Positions 8,151 through 16,118 of a stretch of DNA of 52,488 bases are shown here, in pieces. Both the position numbers and the translations under genes were made by a program. Position 1 is the first letter of the stretch. Each line of letters opens with the position of its first letter. This DNA is from DAOTTI01 sp034437795 (lineage in GTDB: Bacteria; Chloroflexota; UBA11872; UBA12225), in NCBI GenBank assembly GCA_034437795.1, contig DAOTTI010000103.1:1-52488 (forward strand), given 5' to 3'. The notes beneath the pieces were generated by a model. The model was not told where the DNA came from. It was given only the letters and a program-made list of their open reading frames with translations, and made no database searches.

Positions 8151-10505
8151 ATGACCGTACCTGCCATCACTGCGGCCGGCATCCCTACCCAAACGGAGGC
8201 CAGCATCCCCACCGACGCCCAGCTGCGCGAGGTCGCCCTGACCCGCGCCGAATACGACGAGCTATGCCGGCGCCTGGGCCGCCGGCCGAACCCCGTTGAG
8301 CTCGGCATGTGCGGCGCGATGTGGAGTGAGCACTGCGGCTACAAGAACAGCAAACCGCTGCTGCGCCGCTTCCGCGCCCGTCCCATTGAGACCGGCGCTC
8401 GCGTGCTCGTCGGCGCCGGCGAGGAGAACGCCGGCGCGGTGGACCTGGGCGATGGTCTGGCCGCCGTCTTCAAGATCGAAAGCCATAACCACCCCAGCGC
8501 GGTCGAGCCCTTCCAGGGCGCCGCCACCGGCGTGGGCGGGATCGTGCGCGACATCTTCACCATGGGCGCCCGCCCCATCGCCATTCTCGACTCGCTTCGC
8601 TTTGGCCCCCTGGACGACCCCGTCCGCGGCGCGCGCAACCGGTACCTCTTCGAGGGCGTCGTCGGCGGCATCGGCCACTACGGAAACTGCATCGGCGTGC
8701 CGACCGTCGGTGGCGAGCTCGTCTTCGCCAGGAGCTACTCAGACAACCCACTGGTCAACGCCATGTGCGTCGGGATCGCCCGCGCGGATAGGCTCATCCG
8801 CGCCCGCGCGACCGGCCCCGGCAATAGCGTGCTCCTGGTCGGCGCCGACACCGGCCGCGATGGGCTGCACGGGGCCACCTTCGCCAGCCTGGAGGACCCG
8901 CAGGCCTCGCACCGCGGCGTGGTCCAGGTGGGCGACCCGTTCCGCGAGAAGCTGCTGATCGAGGCCTGCCTGGAGATCCTGGACCAGCCCTGGCTGGTGG
9001 CCATGCAGGACCTCGGGGCGGCGGGGCTCACCAGCTCCACGGTGGAGTGCGCCAGCAAGGGGCGCAGCGGCATCGAGATCGACGTGGCGCGCGTCTCCCG
9101 CCGCGAGCCGGGGATGACCCCCTACGAGGTCATGCTCTCTGAGAGCCAGGAGCGGATGCTGGTGATCGTGCAGCAGGGCTACGAGGCCGAGGCCCAGGCC
9201 ATCTTCGCCCGCTGGGGCCTCCATTCTGACATCATCGGCCGCGTCACGGACGACAACCTCGTCCGTGTCAAGGACGGCGACCGTGTGGTAGCGGAGCTGC
9301 CCCACGAGCTGCTGACCAACCCACCCCTGTACGTGCGCCAGGGGCGCGAAGCCGATGAGATCCGCGCGGCCCGCGAGCGGGACCTTTCCGCGCTCCCCGT
9401 CCCCAACGACCTCAACTGTACCCTGCTCCGGCTCCTGGCGTCGCCCAATATCGCCAGCAAGCGCATCGTCTACCGGCGCTACGACCACACGGTGCAGACC
9501 AATACGGTGCAGGGGCCGGGCGGCGACGCCGCCGTCCTTCGCCTGAAGGGCACCGGCCGCGGGATCTCCCTGGCCACGGACGGCAACGGCCGGTACTGCT
9601 ACCTGGACCCGCTTATGGGCGGGCGGATCGCCGTGGCGGAGGCGGCGCGCAACGTCTCCTGCACCGGCGCCACGCCCCTGGCGGCCACCAACTGCCTCAA
9701 CTTCGGCAATCCCGAGCGGCCGCCGGTCTACTACCAGCTCCAGCAGGTCATTGAGGGCATGGCCCAGGCCTGCGAGGCGCTGGGCACCCCCGTGATCAGC
9801 GGCAACGTCAGCCTCTACAACGAGAGCGCCGGCGAGGCCATCTATCCAACCCCCATCGTCGGCATGCTCGGCCTGCTGGACGATGTGGCGAAGCACTGCC
9901 CCAGCAGGTTCCAGCGCGACGGCGACGTCATCGCCTTGCTGGGCGACACGCGAGAGGAGCTAGGCGCCTCCGAGTACCTGGAGGTGGTGCACGGCCTCGT
10001 CGCCGGGCGCGTGCCTGAGATCGACCTCGACCGCGAGGCGGGGGTGCAGGCCCTCTGCCGTGAGGCCATCGCCGCTGGGCTGCTCCATTCAGCGCACGAC
10101 TGCTCGGACGGGGGCCTCGCCGTGGCGCTGGTAGAAAGCTGCTCCGGCCCCTTTGGGCTGCCCGCGGACGACGCCGCGGCCGGCGCGCCGGCCATCGGCG
10201 CTCAGATCGAGCTACCGCCGGCCTGGGCCGCCATGCGCCCTGACGCCGTTCTCTTCGGCGAGACGCAGTCACGCATCCTGGTCTCCGTCCCGCCGGAGCG
10301 CTGGGACGCCCTGGTGGCGCTGGGGCGACGGCGGGGCATCCCCGTGCACCGTCTCGGCACGACCGGCGGCGACCGTGTCACGATCGCGCCCTACGTCGAC
10401 GTGCCGCTGGCTGAGGCGCTCACCGTGTATCACACCGCGCTGGAGCGGCTGCTGCGCCCTGATGCCTCGTCGCTCGCGGCGCGCCCGCACGACGGTGCGG
10501 CATGA
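8151..10505 (+). CDS. purL: FGAM synthase large subunit PurL (short form)
   Basis: The 784-residue subunit converts FGAR, ATP and ammonia to FGAM. Characteristic segments occur in order: EYDELCRRLGRRPNPVELGM, MWSEHCGYKNSK, KIESHNHPSAVEPFQGAATG, DLGAAGLTSS, and the second AIRS-like half with GDAAVLRLKG and GNVSLYNES. Lacking a fused glutaminase, it needs the PurQ and PurS encoded just before it. The ATG lies 93 bases after purQ. TATTCT at 8121-8126 may be an internal -10 box. The stop codon overlaps an ATG at 10502. Confidence 0.97.
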   Translation: MTVPAITAAGIPTQTEASIPTDAQLREVALTRAEYDELCRRLGRRPNPVELGMCGAMWSEHCGYKNSKPLLRRFRARPIETGARVLVGAGEENAGAVDLGDGLAAVFKIESHNHPSAVEPFQGAATGVGGIVRDIFTMGARPIAILDSLRFGPLDDPVRGARNRYLFEGVVGGIGHYGNCIGVPTVGGELVFARSYSDNPLVNAMCVGIARADRLIRARATGPGNSVLLVGADTGRDGLHGATFASLEDPQASHRGVVQVGDPFREKLLIEACLEILDQPWLVAMQDLGAAGLTSSTVECASKGRSGIEIDVARVSRREPGMTPYEVMLSESQERMLVIVQQGYEAEAQAIFARWGLHSDIIGRVTDDNLVRVKDGDRVVAELPHELLTNPPLYVRQGREADEIRAARERDLSALPVPNDLNCTLLRLLASPNIASKRIVYRRYDHTVQTNTVQGPGGDAAVLRLKGTGRGISLATDGNGRYCYLDPLMGGRIAVAEAARNVSCTGATPLAATNCLNFGNPERPPVYYQLQQVIEGMAQACEALGTPVISGNVSLYNESAGEAIYPTPIVGMLGLLDDVAKHCPSRFQRDGDVIALLGDTREELGASEYLEVVHGLVAGRVPEIDLDREAGVQALCREAIAAGLLHSAHDCSDGGLAVALVESCSGPFGLPADDAAAGAPAIGAQIELPPAWAAMRPDAVLFGETQSRILVSVPPERWDALVALGRRRGIPVHRLGTTGGDRVTIAPYVDVPLAEALTVYHTALERLLRPDASSLAARPHDGAA

Positions 10506-10638
10506 GCCGTGCAAACCAGGAGTCGGGCTGGCGCTCCGCCATTCTCCCCGCCGCCGGCGCCCCTGCCCCAGGGGCAGTAGCGCCGGGGGACACTCCCCAA
10601 TGTCGCCGGTGGCCCGGCCACGGACGCAGGCGTCCCGT

Positions 10639-10672
10639 CCGGCCGCCGGTGGCCGCGGAGGTACAATCAACT
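10639..10672 (+). promoter_or_regulatory. Near-leaderless purF promoter, shared with guaA
   Basis: CCGGCCGCCGGTGGCCGC is followed by GGAGG, the -10 box TACAAT (10662-10667), five bases and the GTG start of purF. Seventeen of the first 18 bases match the guaA block and the -10 to start spacing is the same. GGCC arms give partial dyad symmetry, which could be a regulator site or simply a shared promoter upstream part. Confidence 0.65.
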
Positions 10673-12190
10673 GTGCGCACACCTGCAACGGACCGGCCGC
10701 GCGACGCCTGCGGCGTCTTTGGCATCTACGGCCACGGCGTGGACGTGGCGCGGATCACCTATTTCGGGCTCTACGCGCTGCAGCACCGCGGCCAGGAATC
10801 GGCCGGCATCGCCACGTCCGACGGCGAGGAGCTCCGCTTCTACAAGCAGATGGGGCTGGTCTCGCAGGTCTTCACCGAAGACATCCTGCGCCAGCTTGAG
10901 GGGCACATCGCCATCGGGCACAACCGCTACTCCACCACCGGCGGCTCACGCCCCGAGAACGCCCAGCCTATCTTCGCCGACGGCGAGCTGGGGCGGATCT
11001 TCATCGCCCACAACGGCAATCTGGTCAACTCCGCCCTCTTGCGCCGGCAGCTCGAAGAGCGGGGCTACCGCTTCTGGAGCACCACCGATAGCGAGGTGAT
11101 CGCCGCGCTGATCGCCAGTACGCCGGGCAAGACGTGGCGAGAGCGGATCATGCGCTCGATGCCGCGGCTGATTGGCTCCTATTCCCTGGTGATGATGACC
11201 CGCGACCAGCTGATTGGCGCCCGCGACCCGCTGGGCAATCGGCCCCTCTGCATCGGCCGGCGGGAGCAGGCCTGGGTGCTGGCCTCGGAATCATGCGCGC
11301 TGGATACGGTGGGAGCCCAGTTCTACCGCGAGGTCGAGCCGGGCGAGGTGGTGGTCATCGACGCCGACGGCGTCAGCAGCCATCGAAGCGCAGCCGTGGC
11401 CGCGCGCCACGCGCTCTGCCTCTTCGAGTACATCTACATCGCGCGGCCGGATAGCGTGGTGCAGAGCCGCCTGGTGCAGGAGATCCGGTACCAGATGGGC
11501 CGCCAACTGGCGCGTGAGCATCCCGCCGACGCCGACCTGGTCATTGGCGTGCCGCTGGGGGCCATCCCCGCCGCCCACGGCTACGCCGACGAGGCACGGC
11601 TGCCGTACCGCGACGGGCTGGTCCACAATCGCTACATCCATCGCACCTTCATCCAGCCGGACGACAGCATGCGCAAGGCCTCGGCCCGGCTAAAATACAA
11701 CCCCCTGCCGGAGGTGCTGGCCGGCAAGCGGGTCGTGGTGGTCGATGACAGTATTGTGCGGGGGACCACCCAGGAGCAGATTGTCGGTCTGCTCCGCCGC
11801 GCCGGCGCCAAGGAGGTGCACCTGCGCATCTCCGCCCCACCCATTCGCCATCCATGCTTTCTGGGCGTGGACATGGCTACCTACGGCGAGCTCATCGCCC
11901 ACCGCCTGCCGGACGTCCGCGCCGTCGGCGAGCAGCTCGGCGCCGACTCGCTCGGCTACCTGAGCCTGGACGGCGCCTTCCGCGCCGTCGGGCTCCCACC
12001 GAACAGCCTGTGCACGGCCTGCTTCTCCGGCGATTACCCCGTGCCGGTCCAGCTTGAGCTTGAAGGCGCCAGCCCCAAGCTGTGCCTGGAGACCCCTACC
12101 GGCCTCAGCGTGGACGCGCCCTCCCCGGCCGAGCTGCCGCAGTCCCTGCGTCTGCCCCCGCGGCCAGCCGAAGCAGCGCGAACCGGCTAA
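10673..12190 (+). CDS. purF: Amidophosphoribosyltransferase
   Basis: The 505-residue enzyme makes phosphoribosylamine from PRPP and glutamine, the first committed purine step. A 12-residue propeptide precedes Cys13 in ACGVFGIYGHG, the N-terminal nucleophile exposed by self-processing. The PRPP loop VVVDDSIVRGTT is present. The four iron-sulfur Cys of the Bacillus-type enzyme are visible in HALCLFEYIY, RHPCFLGVD and LCTACFSGDYP, so an oxygen-sensitive 4Fe-4S cluster is likely. The ATG at 10502, overlapping the purL stop, would add 57 unconserved residues. The GTG at 10673, placed five bases after a TACAAT box, fits the expected propeptide length and is preferred. Confidence 0.95.
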   Translation: MRTPATDRPRDACGVFGIYGHGVDVARITYFGLYALQHRGQESAGIATSDGEELRFYKQMGLVSQVFTEDILRQLEGHIAIGHNRYSTTGGSRPENAQPIFADGELGRIFIAHNGNLVNSALLRRQLEERGYRFWSTTDSEVIAALIASTPGKTWRERIMRSMPRLIGSYSLVMMTRDQLIGARDPLGNRPLCIGRREQAWVLASESCALDTVGAQFYREVEPGEVVVIDADGVSSHRSAAVAARHALCLFEYIYIARPDSVVQSRLVQEIRYQMGRQLAREHPADADLVIGVPLGAIPAAHGYADEARLPYRDGLVHNRYIHRTFIQPDDSMRKASARLKYNPLPEVLAGKRVVVVDDSIVRGTTQEQIVGLLRRAGAKEVHLRISAPPIRHPCFLGVDMATYGELIAHRLPDVRAVGEQLGADSLGYLSLDGAFRAVGLPPNSLCTACFSGDYPVPVQLELEGASPKLCLETPTGLSVDAPSPAELPQSLRLPPRPAEAARTG

Positions 12191-12533
12191 CCCGGCGTCT
12201 TCATCGCCAGCGGGCAGTTCCCTCTCCCTATGGGAGAGGGTGAGGGCTCCTTCTTCACGCGAGCCCCCGTCCCCTCTTCCTTTGAGAGCGGGCGACGAGA
12301 GCGCCACCTTCACGGCCAGCGGGGTCCCCTCCCCCTTTGGGAAAGGGAGAGGGTGAGGGCGACGCATGCGAATACGGCGGGCTCGTCGTCTCCCAGAGAG
12401 AGGGGGCCAGCATGTGGTGAAGCCCCCCAGCGACGCGGGCCCTATCCCTACAGGTCCCCACGGAAGCACGTAACGGCGCACCATCCGGGCGCACTGGTGA
12501 AGTCCCGGCCCTGGACGGCCGGTGGCACGGCGC
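12191..12533. repeat. Repeat-filled gap between purF and the nitrile hydratase gene
   Basis: The convergent gap holds no gene. It contains a perfect hairpin CCCTCTCCC (12220-12228) with GGGAGAGGG (12232-12240), and a degenerate copy at 12325-12359 ending GGGAGAGGGTGAGGG. The first starts 30 bases after the purF stop and could act as a crude transcription barrier, but no T-run follows either copy. Confidence 0.6.
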
Positions 12534-13187
12534 TCAGGCGCCGGCCGGCCCGCGCGCCTGCCCGACACCGAACAGGCTGTCGCGCGTCACCAGCGCCGCG
12601 AGCTCGGCCTCCGGCAGGCCGTCGGTGAGCGGCGGGCGCTTGGGCAACACCAGGCAGCGGCGTTGCGTCGAGGTGTCCACCACGCGCACATCCACCTCCG
12701 GCGGCAGCTCCAGCCCGAACTCGCGCAGCACCGCGCGGGGTTCGACCACCACGCGCGTACGGTAGGCCTGGCTCTTGTACCAGTCGGGGGTCAGCCCCAC
12801 CAGCTGGGCCGGCGTACAACTGCAGCGGGTGCACACGACAATGTGATGAAGCGTCTCCGTGTTCTCTACGACCTGGAGCTCATCATAGCCGGCGATCTCG
12901 ATCCCGAGCTCCGCGCAGGCCGCCTTCCCATCCTGGAGCAGGCGCTGCTTGAACGCCGGATCGGCCCAAGCGCGGGCCACCACCTGCGCCCCCAGGCTGT
13001 GGTCCAGCGTCTCCAGCCGGTGGATCTCCTGCAGCACCTCCTGATAGGTGAGCACCCCCTTCTGTATCAGCACGCGCTGCAGGGCCAGCACCTGCTTGCG
13101 GAGATAGTCCAGGTCCGCATCCTGGGTGTGAATTGGTTGGTTCTGGGCCGCCTGCTGCACCAGCCGGCGCTGCCTCGCTTCCGCCAT
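12534..13187 (-). CDS. Nitrile hydratase / thiocyanate hydrolase alpha-type subunit, without its partner
   Basis: The 217-residue protein matches the metal-binding subunit of nitrile hydratase over its whole length. The metal claw is C119-T-R-C122-S-C124 (VVCTRCSCTP), where the family normally has C-T-L-C-S-C. The Thr suggests a cobalt rather than an iron enzyme. TPDWYKSQAYRTRVVVEPR and EFGLELPPEVDVRVVDT follow as usual. The family enzyme hydrates nitriles to amides and works with a beta subunit, which is not in this window. The start has AAGGAGG (13196-13202) eight bases upstream and a TACGAT box at 13217-13222. The Leu-to-Arg change in the claw is unusual. Thiocyanate hydrolase gamma is the main alternative. 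Confidence 0.85.
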   Translation of the reverse strand: MAEARQRRLVQQAAQNQPIHTQDADLDYLRKQVLALQRVLIQKGVLTYQEVLQEIHRLETLDHSLGAQVVARAWADPAFKQRLLQDGKAACAELGIEIAGYDELQVVENTETLHHIVVCTRCSCTPAQLVGLTPDWYKSQAYRTRVVVEPRAVLREFGLELPPEVDVRVVDTSTQRRCLVLPKRPPLTDGLPEAELAALVTRDSLFGVGQARGPAGA

Positions 13188-13216
13188 TGGCTCTGCCTCC
13201 TTGACACGTACGTGCC

Positions 13217-13222
13217 ATCGTA
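13217..13222 (-). promoter_or_regulatory. -10 box of the nitrile hydratase gene
   Basis: TACGAT preceded by AGG on the minus strand, 29 bases before the ATG, with a Shine-Dalgarno AAGGAGG at 13196-13202 between them. Unlike guaA and purF this is an ordinary leadered gene using the same GGTANNNT box. Confidence 0.5.
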
Positions 13223-13483
13223 CCTGCTGAGTGGGGGCCTTGGACAGCCGGCGCCGGCCGCGCCATCAGTGGCCCAGCCCGCGATCACGGGCCCGATTGG
13301 CCGGCGCCGTCCCCTGCTGGCGCTCACGTAGAGAGGACGCAGGATCAGTTCACAGGGACCAGCGACTTTGGGGCTCTGGTGGCGTCTAATGACTGACGCT
13401 TCGACCAGTGGGCCGGTGAGCGCTCATCCATGCCGTGCACACCGGCCGGGCAGCAATGGCGCGCCGTGAGCAGCGGATGGGCA

Positions 13484-15646
13484 TTACAGCAGATGGCGCG
13501 GGATCGATTCGCGCCAGCGCCGGCGCAGGTACACCACCCCTTCCTGGGTGACGTCCAGCTCGATCGCGACCTGGAGCTCATCGACGGTGCTGCGGATCTC
13601 CGCCCGCGCCACGGCCTCCGTCTTCACGCCCGCCTGCTCCAGCACGTACCGGCGCACGCCCTTCACCTCGGCATGCGCCGGATCGCTGCGCATGACACGG
13701 GCTTCCGCCTCCAGCTTGCTTTCCAGCGCGACGCTCTGGCCAAGAGGCGCGACCGTGCTGCTCGTCCCGAGACGAACCGCCACCGCGCCAGCCAGCTCGT
13801 CGTAGATGATCTCCCGCCGGCCGGGGCCGGCCGAGACCCGCGCCGTCGGCGGCAGGTCGGCTGCGGGCCGAAGGCGAGGCGCCGGCTCGCCCGCGGGCGG
13901 GGGTTCGACCGGCACCGTCGGGAGCGACAGGCGCGACGGCGTGGCCCGGCCGTAGTACACCGACTGTTCCGCCGGGTAGGGCGAGGGCCAGATCATGGGC
14001 CAGTCGGCGGACGCGACGCTCAGCCGCAGCCGGTGGCCGGCCGGCAGCACCCACGAGATCACCCGCAGCGGGATCATCAGCTCGTAGACCTCGCCGGGCC
14101 GTAGCGGCTCCGGCACCTGCGACGATCGGCGCCGCGTTGCGTTGAGCGCGCCCCGCGTGATCAGCGTAGAGCGGCCGTCCGGCGCCACGTCGCAGAGCCG
14201 GGCCGAGAAGAAGGCCACCGGCGCTGTGGAGGAGACAAAGAGCACCACTGCCGGCGTGCCGAGGATCTCCAGGGGCGCCGCCAGCGGCGGCGTGTCATAG
14301 GTCAGCGAGAGCGCGTCGTCGGTCCGCTGGTCGCCGGCCAGGCCAGACGGTGGCTCGGTAGGGCACCAGTCTCCCGCCGTCGTTCCTACCGTGGGGTCGT
14401 AGGTGTACGTATCCTGCCCCTTACCCGGCTCATCGGTGAGCGCACCGCCCGTCGCAAGGTACAGGGTGAGCGTGCGCGTGCGCCGCGGCGGCCACTCGCG
14501 CTCATAACGCCAGTAGCCGGGGACCCCCTTCGGAAAGCGCTCCGGCGGGCGCCACCGCTGGACGTACAGGGTGATCGGCGGCTCATCCATGATGCCGGTA
14601 TCGATGTCCTTCAGCCAGTAGTCCCACCAGCGGAGCATCTCGTACAGGAAGTCGACGCGCGGCCCGACGCCGCAGACGTTGGGGCGGCTGTGCGTCCAGG
14701 GGCCGACCAGGGCCTTGTAGGGTACGCGCAGGTGCTCAGCCATGCGAAAGACGGCGTTGGTGTAGCCGTCATTCCAGCCGCCGATGTGGAACACCGCGCA
14801 GCGAATGGCCGCGTAGTTCGTGCACAGCGACCCGTGGCGCCAGTAGTCGTCGTTGGTCTGGTGGCGCAGCCACTCCAGCATCCACGGGGTAGCCTGCAGG
14901 CGCTCGCGCCAGATCGCCTGCCATTGTGGGCCGGCCAGCTCGGGATCGGGCGGCAGGGCGTTCATGGCCACCATGGCCAGCGGATACTCCACCTGCTCCA
15001 GCGCCGTCAGGCACCCGCCGTGGTAGTGCACGTCGTCGTTGTAGCGGTCGTCCGTCGCCGCATGCGAGACGATCGCCTTGAGGCTGGGCGGGCGATGCAT
15101 CGCCACCTGGATGGAGTTGAACCCGCCGTACGACGTGCCCCACATGCCCACACGCCCATTGCACCACGGCTGGGCCGCCAGCCACTCGATCGCGTCGTAA
15201 CCGTCCAACTGCTCCTGGAGGGTGTACTCGTCGCGGGCCACGCCCGGTGAATCGCCGGTGCCGCGGACGTCGAGCCGCACGCCCACGTAGCCTCGCGCGG
15301 CGAAATAGTGGTGGGCATCCCACCGTGGAGACGTCAGGTCGTCCTTCCGGTACGGCAGGTATTCCAGCAGGGCCGGGAACCGCTCAGGGGGGCAACTGGC
15401 GCCTGGTCCCGTTTCGGCTACCTCAGGGGCAGCGTCAGCCGAGGCGCCGCGCCGGCCCTCAGGAGCAGCTTCGGACGAAGCAGGCGAGATAGGCAAGATG
15501 ACCTGGTGGCCGTTGCCGCGCTCGATCAGGTGCGCGACCGGCTCGGGCACGAACAGGTCGGCTGCCAGGCGCGTCCCATCGCGCACCGGCACCGGCACGT
15601 TGCGAATGTGCACGGTGCGATACTGCGGTGGCGAGACCTCCGCCAT
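13484..15646 (-). CDS. CocE/NonD family serine hydrolase (X-Pro dipeptidyl-peptidase fold)
   Basis: A 720-residue alpha/beta hydrolase. The N-terminal S15 domain has the nucleophile elbow MWGTSYGG with Ser172, and LDVRGTGDSPG before it. A likely catalytic His lies in VGPWTHSRPN. A C-terminal jelly-roll domain (about residues 400-680) contains the conserved APLEILGTPAVVLFVSS and PAGHRLRLSVASADWP. The family includes cocaine esterase, glutaryl-7-ACA acylase and dipeptidyl peptidases; the substrate here is unknown. Residues about 53-88 are a low-complexity Ala/Glu/Gly insert in front of ALLEYLPYRKDD, where relatives have a short loop. AAGGAG precedes the start. The next gene downstream is the nitrile hydratase subunit, about 300 bases away. 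Confidence 0.9.
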   Translation of the reverse strand: MAEVSPPQYRTVHIRNVPVPVRDGTRLAADLFVPEPVAHLIERGNGHQVILPISPASSEAAPEGRRGASADAAPEVAETGPGASCPPERFPALLEYLPYRKDDLTSPRWDAHHYFAARGYVGVRLDVRGTGDSPGVARDEYTLQEQLDGYDAIEWLAAQPWCNGRVGMWGTSYGGFNSIQVAMHRPPSLKAIVSHAATDDRYNDDVHYHGGCLTALEQVEYPLAMVAMNALPPDPELAGPQWQAIWRERLQATPWMLEWLRHQTNDDYWRHGSLCTNYAAIRCAVFHIGGWNDGYTNAVFRMAEHLRVPYKALVGPWTHSRPNVCGVGPRVDFLYEMLRWWDYWLKDIDTGIMDEPPITLYVQRWRPPERFPKGVPGYWRYEREWPPRRTRTLTLYLATGGALTDEPGKGQDTYTYDPTVGTTAGDWCPTEPPSGLAGDQRTDDALSLTYDTPPLAAPLEILGTPAVVLFVSSTAPVAFFSARLCDVAPDGRSTLITRGALNATRRRSSQVPEPLRPGEVYELMIPLRVISWVLPAGHRLRLSVASADWPMIWPSPYPAEQSVYYGRATPSRLSLPTVPVEPPPAGEPAPRLRPAADLPPTARVSAGPGRREIIYDELAGAVAVRLGTSSTVAPLGQSVALESKLEAEARVMRSDPAHAEVKGVRRYVLEQAGVKTEAVARAEIRSTVDELQVAIELDVTQEGVVYLRRRWRESIPRHLL

Positions 15647-15894
15647 GGCACGGCGCTCCTTATGCTCTGGCTCTGATACGGGATACCAACTCTCCTTGGC
15701 CGCTCAGCAGGGTGCGAGCGAAGCAGCCGGACCTGCCGGCACGGCAGACCTCATTCCCTTCGACCGCATCCAAACCGCACCGGTCCCCAGCCGGGCCGCC
15801 CTCTCCGACACGGAGAGCGGGAACATCGGCTGTGCGCACGTCCACGCATTCTGATGCGGGCACCTCGCTCAGAGCGAGCAAATCGAGGAACGTG
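15647..15894. other. Non-coding stretch upstream of the CocE gene
   Basis: No convincing gene. It holds the AAGGAG ribosome site of the CocE gene and a small hairpin, CTCTCCGACACGGAGAG, near 15801-15817. The rest of the 15647-16118 gap is the broken antitoxin-like gene. Confidence 0.5.
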
Positions 15895-16035
15895 ATGGAG
15901 ACTACTCTGAAAGCAGTAGAGCAGTAGAGACAACCGGCACCATCGACGAGGAAGGCCGGCTTGTGCTGGATGAACCCGTCCGCCGCGTCGGCGCAGGGAG
16001 GGTGCGCATCATCATTCTCTCTCCCAAACGGTACT
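15895..16035 (+). pseudogene. Broken antitoxin-like small protein gene
   Basis: ATG at 15895 begins METTLKAVEQ and then stops. The cause is visible: the octamer GCAGTAGA occurs twice in tandem (15913-15920 and 15921-15928). Dropping one copy restores METTLKAVETTGTIDEEGRL, then VLDEPVRRVGAGRVRIIILSP. This is the pattern of a widespread family of small (70-90 residue) antitoxin-like proteins of the type TTGTID..G.L.LDEP....RVRVIIL. The usual acidic C-terminus is not seen; the frame drifts into the antisense of the sulfatase gene, so the 3' end also seems lost. No toxin gene is adjacent. The family assignment is from memory of the motif. Confidence 0.55.
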
Positions 16036-16118
16036 CCTTGTCCTTTCTCGTTCGACGACCTGTCCAGCAGCTAGGTGCGGCTGGCCGTCTGCCTGACCCA
16101 GGCAATCGGTCTGCACCG

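Noticed and set aside
10502..10672. N-terminal extension of PurF from the ATG overlapping the purL stop
   Set aside because: The 57 extra residues are low-complexity and would place the catalytic Cys far from the N-terminus; the GTG at 10673 gives a normal propeptide and sits at a -10 box.
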